This document shows positions 17,367 to 26,694 of a DNA stretch of 60,953 bases, one piece after another. A program made the position numbers and the translations under genes. Position 1 is the first letter of the stretch; each line of letters begins with the position of its first letter. Below the pieces are notes generated by a model, which made no database searches, was not told where the DNA came from, and saw only the letters and a program-made list of their open reading frames with translations. The DNA is from JAUZPB01 sp037140715 (GTDB taxonomy: Bacteria > Bacteroidota > Ignavibacteria > Ignavibacteriales > SURF-24), in contig JBAXDX010000002.1 of the NCBI GenBank assembly GCA_037140715.1, positions 1 to 60,953 of the forward strand, in the 5' to 3' direction.

Positions 17367-20300
17367 ATGTTTAAACAGAATCAGGAAAAGATAAACTATC
17401 CGGAAATAGAAGAAAAAATATTAGCCTTTTGGTATGAGAACAATATATTTGAAAAGAGTATAACATCAAGAAGTGGTTCTAAACCTTTTACATTTTATGA
17501 AGGACCTCCAACGGCTAATGGCAAGCCTGGAATTCATCACGTTATGGCAAGAACGCTGAAAGACCTTATCTGCCGTTACAAGACCCTCCAGGGTTATCAG
17601 GTACATAGAAAAGCCGGATGGGATACGCACGGACTCCCTGTTGAAATTGAGGTTGAAAAAGCTCTCGGCATAAAGAATAAAAGTGAAATTAAAGACTTCG
17701 GCGTTGAGAAATATAATAAAGCCTGCCGTGATTCAGTTTTTACTTATACCGATCTCTGGGAAAAGATGACAACCCGTATGGGTTACTGGCTGAAGCTTGA
17801 TAACGCTTATGTAACGTGTACTAATGATTATATCGAATCAGTATGGTGGGCGCTTAAAACATTATTTGACAAAGGACTGATTTATAAAGATTATAAAGTT
17901 GTTCCACAGGACCCAAAATCGGAAACAGTACTGTCATCCCATGAATTAGCATTGGGTTACAGGGAAACAAAGGATCCGTCTGTTTATGTATTAATGAAAC
18001 TCAGGGATTCTGAACTGGCTAAGAAAGATACTGTATATTTTCTTGTCTGGACGACAACGCCGTGGACGCTTATATCGAATGTGGCTCTTGCCGTAGGCCC
18101 TGAGATTGACTATGTTAAAATAAAGCTTAAGGATGAATATCTTATTCTTGCCAAGAGTCGCCTAAATGTAATTGAAGGCGAATATGAAATTATCTCTGAA
18201 TATAAGGGAAGCGATTTAGCAGGTCAGGAATATGAACAGCTCTTTAACTATGTTGCACCTGACAAAAAAGCATTCTACGTAATAGAAGCGGATTTTGTAA
18301 GTACTGAAGACGGCTCTGGTATTGTTCATATCGCTCCGGCATTTGGTGCAGATGATTATGAAATTTCAAAGAAGTATGGTCTGCCAATGCTTCAGCCTGT
18401 TACAAGAGGCGGATTGTTTACAGGGCAGGTAACTGATTTTGCAGGACAGTTTGTCAAAGATGCTGATAAAGGTATTATCATAAAGTTAAAGGAAATGGGC
18501 AGGCTCTTCAAGAAAGAGACTATTACGCACTCTTATCCGTTCAGTTGGCGCCATCAGGACGTGCCGATTATTTACTATGCCAGGGAGTCCTGGTTTATCA
18601 GGACTACTTCGATATCCGATAAAATGATACAGCTAAACAAAAAGATAAACTGGATCCCAACGGAAGTTGGTTCCGGCCGGTTTGGTAACTGGCTTGAAGA
18701 TAATAAAGACTGGGCATTGTCGCGTGACAGATTCTGGGCTACCCCGCTTCCAATCTGGGTAAGTGAAGACGGTGAATCGTTTGCAGTTGGCAGTATTGAG
18801 GAATTAAAGAAGGGCTTTATTGAAAAAGAGGGTAAGAGGATAAGTGTTAGCGAACTTGATGGTATCGATCTTCATAAGCCTTTTGTAGATGAAATATTCT
18901 TCGAAAAAGATGGCAGGAAATTTCAGCGCACGCCTGAACTGATTGATGTCTGGTTTGATTCAGGCTCGATGCCTTTCGCACAGTATCATTATCCTTTTGA
19001 AAATAAGGAACTATTTGAACAGAACTTCCCTTCAGATTTTATTTGCGAAGGTATCGACCAGACGCGCGGCTGGTTTTATACGATGCATGCGATTTCAACA
19101 ATGCTCTTTGAAGATATTGCGTATAAAAATGTAATTGTAAATGAGCTTATCTTGGATAAATATGGCATTAAGATGTCAAAATCCAAAGGCAATACAGTTG
19201 ATCCATTTAATCTGTTTGATAAATATGGTGCCGATGCTACCCGCTGGTATCTTGTTACAACAAGTCCGCCCTGGAAGCCGACACTCTTTGATGAAGAAGG
19301 TATTCTTGAAGTGCAGAGAAAGTTTTTCGGCACTTTGATAAATTCATATTCCTTCTTTGTTATGTATGCCAATATTGACAACTTTATTTTTAGTGAAGAT
19401 AATATAGCTTATGAGGAAAGACCGGAGATTGACAGATGGATTATCTCTAAACTCAGTTCTGTAGTTTCCGAATATAAAGAGCTGATGGACAGCTATGACG
19501 TAACAAAAGCAGCCAGACTTGTCTCATCATTTACGATTGATCAATTATCAAACTGGTATGTAAGGCGTTGCAGAAGAAGATTTTGGAAATCAGAGATGAA
19601 TAAGAATAAGATATCTGCATATCAGACGTTATATGAATGTCTTGTAACTATCTCTAAACTTACATCGCCATTCGCTCCCTTTATTGCTGAAGAGATTTAT
19701 GGAAATCTTAATTCAGTTTCGAAGAGAGAAGAGTGTGAATCTGTGCATCTTTCAGAATTTCCGACTCCCTCATATTTTGAGAAGGAACTTGAGGAGAAAA
19801 TGGACATTGCTCAAAGGGTTGTAACTATAACGCGTTCGATGAGAGCGAAATCTAATCTGAAGGTCAGACAGCCATTAAAGAAAATCATGGTTGCTGTTGA
19901 AAAATCAAAGAGAGATGCTGTACTTAAAATGCGGGAAGTTATTTTAGAAGAAGTGAATATAAAAGATCTAGTTGTTCTTGAAGATGATTCGGAAATAGTT
20001 AATAAATCCGCTAAGCCAAATTTCAAGGCAATCGGTCCTAAATATGGAAAAAAGGTTAACTTGGTAGCAAACGCAATTAAAGGACTTGGAAAGCATGAGA
20101 TTCAATCACTTGAACAAGGCGAAGAAGTAAAACTTAATATAAATGGCGAGGAAGTAATAATAACGCCTGGCGATGTTGAAATTATCAGTTCTGAAATTAC
20201 CGGCTGGCTGGTTGAAACCGAAGATGGAGTAACTGTCGCTGTTGATACTGAATTAAGTGAAAGTTTGGTCGCTGAAGGTTTGGCAAGAGAATTTGTTAAC

Positions 20301-20531
20301 AGAGTTCAAAATATGAGAAAAGATGCCGGGTTCGAAGTAACAGACAGAATTAATATTTATTTCTCAGGGAATGACAAACTGGCTAAAGCAGTTGGTTTAT
20401 TTAAAGATTACATTGCTAATGAAACCTTGGCTGACAATGTGGAACTCGGCAATGGAGCCAACGGTTTTTCCCAGGATTGGGAGATAGCCGAATATCAATG
20501 TTCAATTAATATAATGAGAACCGATAAGTAG
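17367..20531 (+). CDS. ileS: Isoleucyl-tRNA synthetase, eukaryote-like type
   Basis: Charges tRNA-Ile. The 1054-residue class I synthetase has the HIGH-equivalent GIHH (55-58 within PTANGKPGIHH), the CP1 editing domain (about 190-400, with TTTPWTLISN), the KMSKS loop at 602-606, and an anticodon-binding helical domain. The C-terminal extension lacks the four-cysteine zinc finger of the E. coli type. WFDSGSMPFAQYHYPFEN-like sequence and the length point to the eukaryote-like (IleS2) group common in Bacteroidota relatives. Such enzymes are generally less sensitive to mupirocin; this is family knowledge, not shown here. It sits between the unrecognised membrane protein and the DksA-like gene. 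Confidence 0.96.
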   Translation: MFKQNQEKINYPEIEEKILAFWYENNIFEKSITSRSGSKPFTFYEGPPTANGKPGIHHVMARTLKDLICRYKTLQGYQVHRKAGWDTHGLPVEIEVEKALGIKNKSEIKDFGVEKYNKACRDSVFTYTDLWEKMTTRMGYWLKLDNAYVTCTNDYIESVWWALKTLFDKGLIYKDYKVVPQDPKSETVLSSHELALGYRETKDPSVYVLMKLRDSELAKKDTVYFLVWTTTPWTLISNVALAVGPEIDYVKIKLKDEYLILAKSRLNVIEGEYEIISEYKGSDLAGQEYEQLFNYVAPDKKAFYVIEADFVSTEDGSGIVHIAPAFGADDYEISKKYGLPMLQPVTRGGLFTGQVTDFAGQFVKDADKGIIIKLKEMGRLFKKETITHSYPFSWRHQDVPIIYYARESWFIRTTSISDKMIQLNKKINWIPTEVGSGRFGNWLEDNKDWALSRDRFWATPLPIWVSEDGESFAVGSIEELKKGFIEKEGKRISVSELDGIDLHKPFVDEIFFEKDGRKFQRTPELIDVWFDSGSMPFAQYHYPFENKELFEQNFPSDFICEGIDQTRGWFYTMHAISTMLFEDIAYKNVIVNELILDKYGIKMSKSKGNTVDPFNLFDKYGADATRWYLVTTSPPWKPTLFDEEGILEVQRKFFGTLINSYSFFVMYANIDNFIFSEDNIAYEERPEIDRWIISKLSSVVSEYKELMDSYDVTKAARLVSSFTIDQLSNWYVRRCRRRFWKSEMNKNKISAYQTLYECLVTISKLTSPFAPFIAEEIYGNLNSVSKREECESVHLSEFPTPSYFEKELEEKMDIAQRVVTITRSMRAKSNLKVRQPLKKIMVAVEKSKRDAVLKMREVILEEVNIKDLVVLEDDSEIVNKSAKPNFKAIGPKYGKKVNLVANAIKGLGKHEIQSLEQGEEVKLNINGEEVIITPGDVEIISSEITGWLVETEDGVTVAVDTELSESLVAEGLAREFVNRVQNMRKDAGFEVTDRINIYFSGNDKLAKAVGLFKDYIANETLADNVELGNGANGFSQDWEIAEYQCSINIMRTDK

Positions 20532-20561
20532 TTCTATTTTTATAATTAGGAGGTAAAAAAA

Positions 20562-21419
20562 ATGGCAACAACCACCCCAAAAAAAAATGCTAAGAAAGCT
20601 GATACAGCTTCTGAAGCCGTGAAAACTGCCGCTGTAAAAAAAACAGATAAAAAAAACGCCGGCAAACCTGTTGAAGAAAAAGAAATTCCTAAGAAGAAAA
20701 ATGTTCCAGTTAAAGAAAAGGAAATTATGGAAAAGGGAACAGCTAAAAAGACCGATACTAAGTCAGGTATTACTCCCGCACCTGAGTCGGGAAATAAAAA
20801 AGAAACAACTAAAGAAGCAGAAGTAATAGAGACTGAAGTTAAAGATATCGCTGTATCTGCAAAAGGGAAAAAAAATGTGCAGGAAGAAAAACAGATTGTA
20901 GCAGAGAACATTATTACTCCGGATTTACCGGAAGCTGAAACTAATCCGCAGCATGAATATCCTTTGCCGATAGTTGAAATTACTTCGCCAAAGAAAAATG
21001 TTCGTAAAGTAAAGGGTTATTCAAAGGTGGAACTGGAAAATTTCAAAAAAATTATTCTTGAGAAACGCTCTGAGATAATCGATCAGCTTCAAAACCTCAG
21101 AGACCAGATGATGGACCCGGCCACAGGGCAGTATGTAAATGAGAACTCGCCATACTCGTTGCACATGGCTGAACAGGGTACAGATGCTATGGAAAGGGAG
21201 AAGGTTTTCCTCTGGGCCCAACGAGAGAATAAATTCCTTAGTTATCTTGAAGATGCGCTTCACAGAATTGAAAATGGTACTTACGGCATCTGCATTGACT
21301 GTATTGATGAGCCTCAGAATCTTTGTCCATCCTGTCCTTTAATTTCAAAGGAAAGATTGATAGCTGTTCCGCATAGCCAGTTATGTCTGCCAGTAAAGGC
21401 AAAACAGGAAAAATGGTAG
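20562..21419 (+). CDS. TraR/DksA-like protein with rearranged cysteines
   Basis: A 285-residue protein. Residues 1-145 are low-complexity Lys/Ala/Glu/Thr sequence, probably disordered; the C-terminal 140 form a DksA/TraR-like helical hairpin plus zinc region. The conserved ENSPYSLHMAEQGTDAMEREK stretch replaces the DxxDxA tip of E. coli DksA. The usual Cys4 finger is altered: C244 and C247 are in place and C275 matches the third ligand, but the fourth position is V278. Two extra cysteines (C255, C258) sit in an insertion, giving CxxC-x7-CxxC. A perfect AGGAGG precedes the ATG. It follows ileS by 30 bp and precedes lspA, the common order in this lineage. Role is likely RNA-polymerase modulation, by inference. 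Confidence 0.85.
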   Translation: MATTTPKKNAKKADTASEAVKTAAVKKTDKKNAGKPVEEKEIPKKKNVPVKEKEIMEKGTAKKTDTKSGITPAPESGNKKETTKEAEVIETEVKDIAVSAKGKKNVQEEKQIVAENIITPDLPEAETNPQHEYPLPIVEITSPKKNVRKVKGYSKVELENFKKIILEKRSEIIDQLQNLRDQMMDPATGQYVNENSPYSLHMAEQGTDAMEREKVFLWAQRENKFLSYLEDALHRIENGTYGICIDCIDEPQNLCPSCPLISKERLIAVPHSQLCLPVKAKQEKW

Positions 21420-21518
21420 AATAGTATAAACAGCACCCGGAATTTTTATTGAGAGTATTATTTTTGGCTCTTAATAGTTCAGAGAATATTGAAAAATAAA
21501 TAATCATCGGACTTATGT

Positions 21519-22115
21519 GTGAGAGTATTAATAATAACTTTCTTTATCGTAATAGCTGACCAGTTTACTAAACTGCTGATTAAAGGTTATAACATTCCTT
21601 TCCTTAATATTCAGCATAAGGGTTTACTATACGGCGACAGGCATGACGTGCTTGGGCAGTTCTTAAGAATAACTTATATTGAAAACCCTGGTATGGCTTT
21701 CGGTATCGATTTCGGCGTGTCGTCAAAACTGTTCTTATCGCTATTCTCAGTATTTGCAAGCTTCGGTATTGTTTACTATCTCTATAAAATTCAGAAAGAA
21801 AGCATTGCCATTCGAGTTTCGCTTGCTGTAGTGCTTGGTGGCGCGATTGGCAATCTTATCGACAGAGTATTCTACGGCATTTTCTACGGATATGCTCCGC
21901 TTTTTTACGGTAAGGTAGTGGACTTTATCGATGTTGACTTTTTCACTATTAATCTTTTCGGCTATAGCTACGACCGCTGGCCGATTTTTAATGTCGCAGA
22001 TATGGCTGTTTCCATAGGTGTAATCTTGTTGTTATTCTTTACAGGTAAATCAACACCGATGCCCGTTGAGGGTGAAGCTCACTCAGTTTCAACTCAGGAA
22101 AACGAAAAGCCGTAA
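21519..22115 (+). CDS. lspA: Lipoprotein signal peptidase (SPase II)
   Basis: Inner-membrane aspartyl protease that removes signal peptides from prolipoproteins after diacylglyceryl addition. Of 198 residues, landmarks are DQFTKLLI near the N-terminus, YIENPGMAFGI, the GGAIGNLIDR segment with the first catalytic Asp, VVDFIDV, and FNVADMAVSIG with the second Asp. Four membrane helices are visible. The start is GTG at 21519; the nearby ATG at 21515 is in another frame. A Lys/Glu-poor polar tail of about 15 residues ends the protein. Its substrates in this window would include the LptE-like protein and the two lipoproteins at 56288 and 56996. Confidence 0.95.
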   Translation: MRVLIITFFIVIADQFTKLLIKGYNIPFLNIQHKGLLYGDRHDVLGQFLRITYIENPGMAFGIDFGVSSKLFLSLFSVFASFGIVYYLYKIQKESIAIRVSLAVVLGGAIGNLIDRVFYGIFYGYAPLFYGKVVDFIDVDFFTINLFGYSYDRWPIFNVADMAVSIGVILLLFFTGKSTPMPVEGEAHSVSTQENEKP

Positions 22116-22137
22116 TAAAATATATCTGAATTATGAT

Positions 22138-22196
22138 CCATTTCATTCTGACTGCGTTATCATATAATCATACTTTTGACATTTTTACGTAACATG
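22138..22196. repeat. Dispersed repeat family B, rearranged copy
   Basis: In the gap between lspA and rluD. The left half (gcgttatcatataatcat) matches the reverse complement of the family B opening at 27243-27260, while the right half (ttgacatttttacgtaaca) matches the forward end of the family at 10558-10574 and 27311-27328. The two halves are inverted relative to each other. Confidence 0.6.
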
Positions 22197-22244
22197 AGTA
22201 AATAAAATCTCTATAAACTGCTAATTAAAAACCAGGACAATACA

Positions 22245-23225
22245 ATGACGGAACTGATCACAGAGAAAAAATATAATTTTGAAGTCCCGCCGGGTAAAAA
22301 AAAAGAAAGGATAGATGTTTTTATTACCAACCTGATTGAAAATGCTACACGATCTAAAATTCAGAAGCTTATCGAAGCCGGACTCGTTCTTGTAAATGGC
22401 AAAATTATAAAATCCAATCATAATATTTCTCCGCTTGATAACATCGATGTTTCCATACCGACTTCGCCCCGTCCTGAAAATACCGAAGCAGAAGATATCC
22501 CGCTTGATATTATTTACGAAGATGAATATTTTTTGATAGTTAACAAACCGGCCGGAATGGTAGCTCACCCGGCTTATGCAAACTATACAGGCACTCTTGT
22601 TAATGCGTTGCTTCATCATTCACAGAAGTTAAGTGATGTAAACGAACCCGGCCGTCCTGGTATTGTTCATAGGATAGATAAAGATACAAGCGGTATTCTT
22701 GTAGTTGCCAAAGACGATGTTACTCATGCCAGACTTGCAGTACAGTTTGCAAAGCACACTATTGAAAGGGAATATCAGGCTGTCTGCTGGGGTTTATTTA
22801 AGGAACCAGAGGGCGTTATTGGCAAGAACATTGCACGCTGTAAATCCGACCGCAAGAAATTCTGCGTTAGCGAGAATGAAGGTAAGACCGCGACTACATT
22901 ATTTTCGGTAATCGAAGAATTTGAGTTTGCCTCTCTTGTAAAACTTAATCTTAAGACTGGCAGAACTCATCAGCTAAGAGTTCACCTGTCGAGTATTAAT
23001 CATCCTATCTTTGGCGATGTAACCTACGGTGGCAATAAAATTGTTTATGGCGCAACTCTGCCCAAAATGAAAAACAGGATAGATAACCTGCTTGAAGCTA
23101 TGCCGCGTCAGGCGTTGCATGCAAAGACTCTTGGCTTTTATCACCCTTATACAAAGGAATTGGTAAGGTTTGACTCGCCCCTGCCCAAAGATATGCTTGA
23201 GCTTATAGAAAAACTCAGGAATTAA
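22245..23225 (+). CDS. rluD: 23S rRNA pseudouridine synthase, RluD-like
   Basis: RluA/RluD-family pseudouridine synthase. An S4 RNA-binding domain occupies about residues 15-75 (RIDVFITNLI ... VLVNGKIIKSNHNI). The catalytic domain contains HRIDKDTSGILVVAKD at about 145-160 with the essential Asp, and the later KTGRTHQLRVHL motif. RluD-type enzymes modify helix 69 of 23S rRNA; the exact target is inferred from the S4-plus-catalytic architecture and length (326 residues). It completes the ileS-lspA-rluD run. Its last 11 bases overlap the 3' end of the opposite-strand hydF gene. Confidence 0.92.
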   Translation: MTELITEKKYNFEVPPGKKKERIDVFITNLIENATRSKIQKLIEAGLVLVNGKIIKSNHNISPLDNIDVSIPTSPRPENTEAEDIPLDIIYEDEYFLIVNKPAGMVAHPAYANYTGTLVNALLHHSQKLSDVNEPGRPGIVHRIDKDTSGILVVAKDDVTHARLAVQFAKHTIEREYQAVCWGLFKEPEGVIGKNIARCKSDRKKFCVSENEGKTATTLFSVIEEFEFASLVKLNLKTGRTHQLRVHLSSINHPIFGDVTYGGNKIVYGATLPKMKNRIDNLLEAMPRQALHAKTLGFYHPYTKELVRFDSPLPKDMLELIEKLRN

Positions 23226-24435
23226 CTCCCCAGACTGCCATAGCTTCTTCAAACGGTTTGAGCGCTCTTGGAACTGCTCCGTGCATATATGAAATCAGTA
23301 CGCCGTAATTAACAATCGGAATATCGAGCAGCTTAGCCTGATTAATTCTTACCTGCATAGCTCTTCGTGTAAGCATACAGCCTCCGCAGTGGACTATAAG
23401 CCTGTAGTCGGCAAGATTCTCCGGGAAATCTTCTCCGCCTTTAACTTCAATATCAAGGTCTTTCTTTGTATGAAGCCTAAGCCATCGCGGAATCTTTACC
23501 TTGCCGATATCATCTTCCCTGGCGTGATGCGAGCAGGATTCGGCAACCAGTACTTTATCTCCATTCTGTAACTCATCGACTCTCTTTAATCCGCGGACAA
23601 ATGTTGGCAGGTCTCCTTTATAGCGCGCCATAAGAATTGAAAATGTGGTAAGCGGAATTTCATCCGGCACATCCGCGGCTACTTTCATAATTGACTGACT
23701 GTCGGTAATGACAAGCTTGGGCGGCTCCTTTAGTTTATTTAATGCCGAACGTAGTTCCTTATCTTTGGTAACTATGCATATTGTATCGGAATCAAGCGCT
23801 TCCCTGATTGTCTGAACCTGTGGCAGTATAAGCCTGCCTTTGGGAGCACCAAGGTCAATCGGTACAACCAGTACGATTACATCCCCCTGTTTTACAAGGT
23901 CCGCAATGAGTGGTGGTTCAATTTCAACCGGAATAAGCTTTGCAATTTTCTCTTTTAGTTCCTTAATCCCGGTATTATCTAGGCACGAGACTTTAAAATG
24001 TTTTACAGGTATATGCTCTGCATCGTCAAGCAGGGATTTATTTATTCCGCGGTCAGTTTTGTTCAGAGCTATTACAAACGGTACATTTAATTTATTCAGG
24101 TTCTCAAAAAGATTCCTTTCCTTATCGCTCAGATTATCTGAAGCATCGAGAACTACGACTGCAAAATCAGCCGAGGCGAGTGCCTTTATAGTTTTGCTGA
24201 TCCTTTTCTCTCCGAGTTCGCCGGCATCGTCAATGCCTGCCGTATCAATTAAAACTACCGGACCGAAGGGAAGCAACTCCATTGCTTTTTTAACAGGGTC
24301 GGTCGTAGTGCCAGGAGTGTCGCTTACAATACAAAGGTCCTGTCCGATAAAAGCATTTACAAGCGAACTTTTTCCTGCGTTCCGTTTCCCGATAAATGCT
24401 ATATGCGTCCTTTCGGATTTTGGTGTGCTATTCAA
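23215..24435 (-). CDS. hydF: [FeFe]-hydrogenase maturation GTPase HydF
   Basis: Scaffold GTPase on which the 2Fe subcluster of [FeFe]-hydrogenase is assembled before transfer to HydA. The 406 residues show a G domain with P-loop GKRNAGKSS (16-24), DTPGTTTDP switch I region, DTAG (64-67) and NKTD (125-128), a dimerisation domain, and the C-terminal cluster domain. Ligand residues fit the HydF pattern CxHx(45)HCxxC: C301, H303, H349, C350, C353 (CSHHARED and VHCGGCM). It overlaps aspA by eight bases and rluD by 11. The radical-SAM partners HydE and HydG and the hydrogenase itself are not in the window. Confidence 0.95.
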   Translation of the reverse strand: MNSTPKSERTHIAFIGKRNAGKSSLVNAFIGQDLCIVSDTPGTTTDPVKKAMELLPFGPVVLIDTAGIDDAGELGEKRISKTIKALASADFAVVVLDASDNLSDKERNLFENLNKLNVPFVIALNKTDRGINKSLLDDAEHIPVKHFKVSCLDNTGIKELKEKIAKLIPVEIEPPLIADLVKQGDVIVLVVPIDLGAPKGRLILPQVQTIREALDSDTICIVTKDKELRSALNKLKEPPKLVITDSQSIMKVAADVPDEIPLTTFSILMARYKGDLPTFVRGLKRVDELQNGDKVLVAESCSHHAREDDIGKVKIPRWLRLHTKKDLDIEVKGGEDFPENLADYRLIVHCGGCMLTRRAMQVRINQAKLLDIPIVNYGVLISYMHGAVPRALKPFEEAMAVWGVNS

Positions 24436-25837
24436 TTTCGATACCTAATCCTTTTGAAATAATACTGGAAAATTCAGTCTTTGGAAGTAATCCGCTTGTA
24501 ACTACCGCATTGATGAATGGAATTTTATGAGTTTCGGCGTATTTTACAACTTCTTCGACAGTCTCATAACCATACTCAGTAATAAACGATGCTGCCAGAG
24601 CAGTTGACTCGATAAGATTCTGTCTGCATTTGTCCGGATTTGCTTTTATACCCGCGATACATTTTTCCGCGAGCGTTAGATTTGTTTTGCCTAAGAGTTC
24701 AATCGATTTTAAGAAGATATGGCTTATCATTGGCAGAAAAGGATTCAGCTCCAGATGTCCCTGTGAAACAAGGTTTGAAATAATAACATCGTTACCTTTA
24801 ATAAGCTCGCCAATCTGAACGGCATGCTCTAAAATCACAGGATTAACCTTGCCGGGCATAATTGAAGAACCCGCCTGCATCGGAGGCAACGAGATTTCTC
24901 CGATGCCCCCTTTAGGTCCGCTGGATAAAAACCTCAAATCATTTGATATTTTGATAATAGACGTAGCTCCGGCTTTTATAAGCCCATGCACCTCAACAAA
25001 AACATCCATATTCTGCGTAACATCAATCAGGTCTTCACCTTTTGCAATCGGAAGCCCTGTTATTTTCTTTAGGATATTGTTTACACTAAGAACATAATTT
25101 CCTGAAGCTGTTACCGAATTGCCGACAGCCGTACCTCCGAGATTAACCGAACGCAGGCGTTCTTCGGCGTTATAAAGCCTCCAGCGGTCGCGTGCGATTG
25201 CCTGCGCATAAGCCCCAAACTCCTGACCGAGTGTAATCGGAACTGCATCCTGATACTCCGTGCGTCCAAGTTTCAGTATCGACTTAAATTCTGTCTCCTT
25301 TGCCTGAAGTGTACTCTGAAGCTTCGCGAATGAATCTGCCAGTTCTCTTAAAAGAAAAATTGAAGCAATCTTCAGAGCCGTAGGATATGTATCGTTTGTG
25401 GACTGCGACATATTTACTGTATCGAGCGGATGAACGGATGAATATTCGCCGTAATTTTTACCGAGGATTTTAAGCGCCGTATTCGCGATTATCTCATTAA
25501 CATTCATATTAAGCGAAGTGCCTGCTCCGCCCTGATACGGGTCAACAATAATTTTGGAATAAATTGAGTCCGATTCATGTTTAAGAGCAAGCTCCGTCTC
25601 ATCAAAAAGCTGATCTATTGCACCCTCGATTGCGTCATACTTTCCCTTAGACAGAAGTCCGCATTTTAAATTAGTCTCAGCCGCTGCCAGCTTCACCATC
25701 AGATACGCTTTTATAAGGTAAGGATTTATTTTTTCATTAGAAGAGGGAAAGTTAACTTTGCTCCGGTAAGCGTGAATGCCGTATAGGGCTTCATCCGGTA
25801 GCGAAACTTCTCCCAAAGAGTCTTTTTCTGTTCGCAT
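24428..25837 (-). CDS. aspA: Aspartate ammonia-lyase
   Basis: Fumarase/aspartase-superfamily enzyme converting aspartate to fumarate and ammonia. The 469-residue length is standard. The superfamily signature GSSIMPGKVNPV is present around residue 330, with the flexible catalytic loop serine within it, and MNVNEIIANTAL and SQSTNDTYPTA segments precede it. Aspartase rather than fumarase is favoured by the context: an aspA homologue is often found with hydE, hydG and hydF in anaerobes, where it may supply or tune ammonia metabolism for the maturases. It overlaps hydF by eight bases, so the two are coupled. The upstream side is a gene-poor repeat/IS scar. Confidence 0.88.
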   Translation of the reverse strand: MRTEKDSLGEVSLPDEALYGIHAYRSKVNFPSSNEKINPYLIKAYLMVKLAAAETNLKCGLLSKGKYDAIEGAIDQLFDETELALKHESDSIYSKIIVDPYQGGAGTSLNMNVNEIIANTALKILGKNYGEYSSVHPLDTVNMSQSTNDTYPTALKIASIFLLRELADSFAKLQSTLQAKETEFKSILKLGRTEYQDAVPITLGQEFGAYAQAIARDRWRLYNAEERLRSVNLGGTAVGNSVTASGNYVLSVNNILKKITGLPIAKGEDLIDVTQNMDVFVEVHGLIKAGATSIIKISNDLRFLSSGPKGGIGEISLPPMQAGSSIMPGKVNPVILEHAVQIGELIKGNDVIISNLVSQGHLELNPFLPMISHIFLKSIELLGKTNLTLAEKCIAGIKANPDKCRQNLIESTALAASFITEYGYETVEEVVKYAETHKIPFINAVVTSGLLPKTEFSSIISKGLGIEIE

Positions 25838-25920
25838 CTTTATATAATTTCATAAAATACGAGAAATATTTTATTGAAATATACAAAAAAAAACCGCGCG
25901 AATTGTAGAATTCGGCATTA

Positions 25921-26574
25921 TTAACATATTATAGCTAATTCATTATTCCATCTAAGCATCAGCAATTTTACAGAACAGACTAACATATATTTTGCTTTTG
26001 TGTAGCATTTTGATTTGATTCTTAATCCTGCCGGAAAATGCCTGAAAAGACTATTATAACCTCCTGCCGTAAAAGTTCCCTTTTTGGATTGTACATGTTG
26101 TTACCGTGGTACAAACTTCTCATAAGCTTTCCGGTAATCCGGGCATACTATCCCTTTCGAGTACTTCATGATTTTCGCCCGGAGCTTTTTGCCTGTTTCG
26201 GTGTACCTGGTACCAGCTTCGAAGCTGATGAACCTGTGCCCATTCCTGTCAACAGCAATCCGGATCCGGCAGAAGTTTTTTTTGACTATATATGTATGCA
26301 TTTCATCCGGTTTCTCTCCAAAGGACTTTATCCGGTTATATACAGCAACATGGCTGACATTTGAGATCCTTCCTGTGGAACGAAACCCGATGCCTTCCGG
26401 ATATAATATCAATGCCTCTTTTTTCATCCTGACCGGTTTGCCGGTCTGTTCAACAGTAAAGTGAAGGGCACAGTCTTTACAATAATATCTTTGTTTTGAT
26501 CTGACAATACCGTCCTTGCGGAAGTTTTTACTTAACTCCATTTTTGTTCCGCAACATAGATGGACTATCAGGAA
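25921..26574 (-). pseudogene. Decayed IS1-family transposase
   Basis: One reading frame, open from 26574, encodes an IS1 InsA/InsB-like fused transposase. It has a zinc-ribbon remnant ending SKQRYYCKDC, a helix-turn-helix region (GRISNVSHVAVYNRIK), and the InsB catalytic start DEMHTYI. It is broken by an in-frame TAA at 26101-26103 after KFVPR. The same frame then continues with the typical C-terminus GGYNSLFRHF to a stop at 25921. The first cysteine pair is degenerate (HLCCG), there is no ATG before 26541, and the third catalytic residue, normally the Glu of VEGYNS, is replaced (AGGYNS). I could not find clear terminal inverted repeats. It is a dead element next to aspA-hydF. Confidence 0.85.
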
Positions 26575-26694
26575 TTAACAATGTCAAAAAATGGATGCCC
26601 GTCAGGAATTGGGCGTATGTTTTTTCTAAATATCTCTGACTTTTGATTTTTTTCATTTATACAAAAATATTTACACTCTCCGTTTATCTCAATT

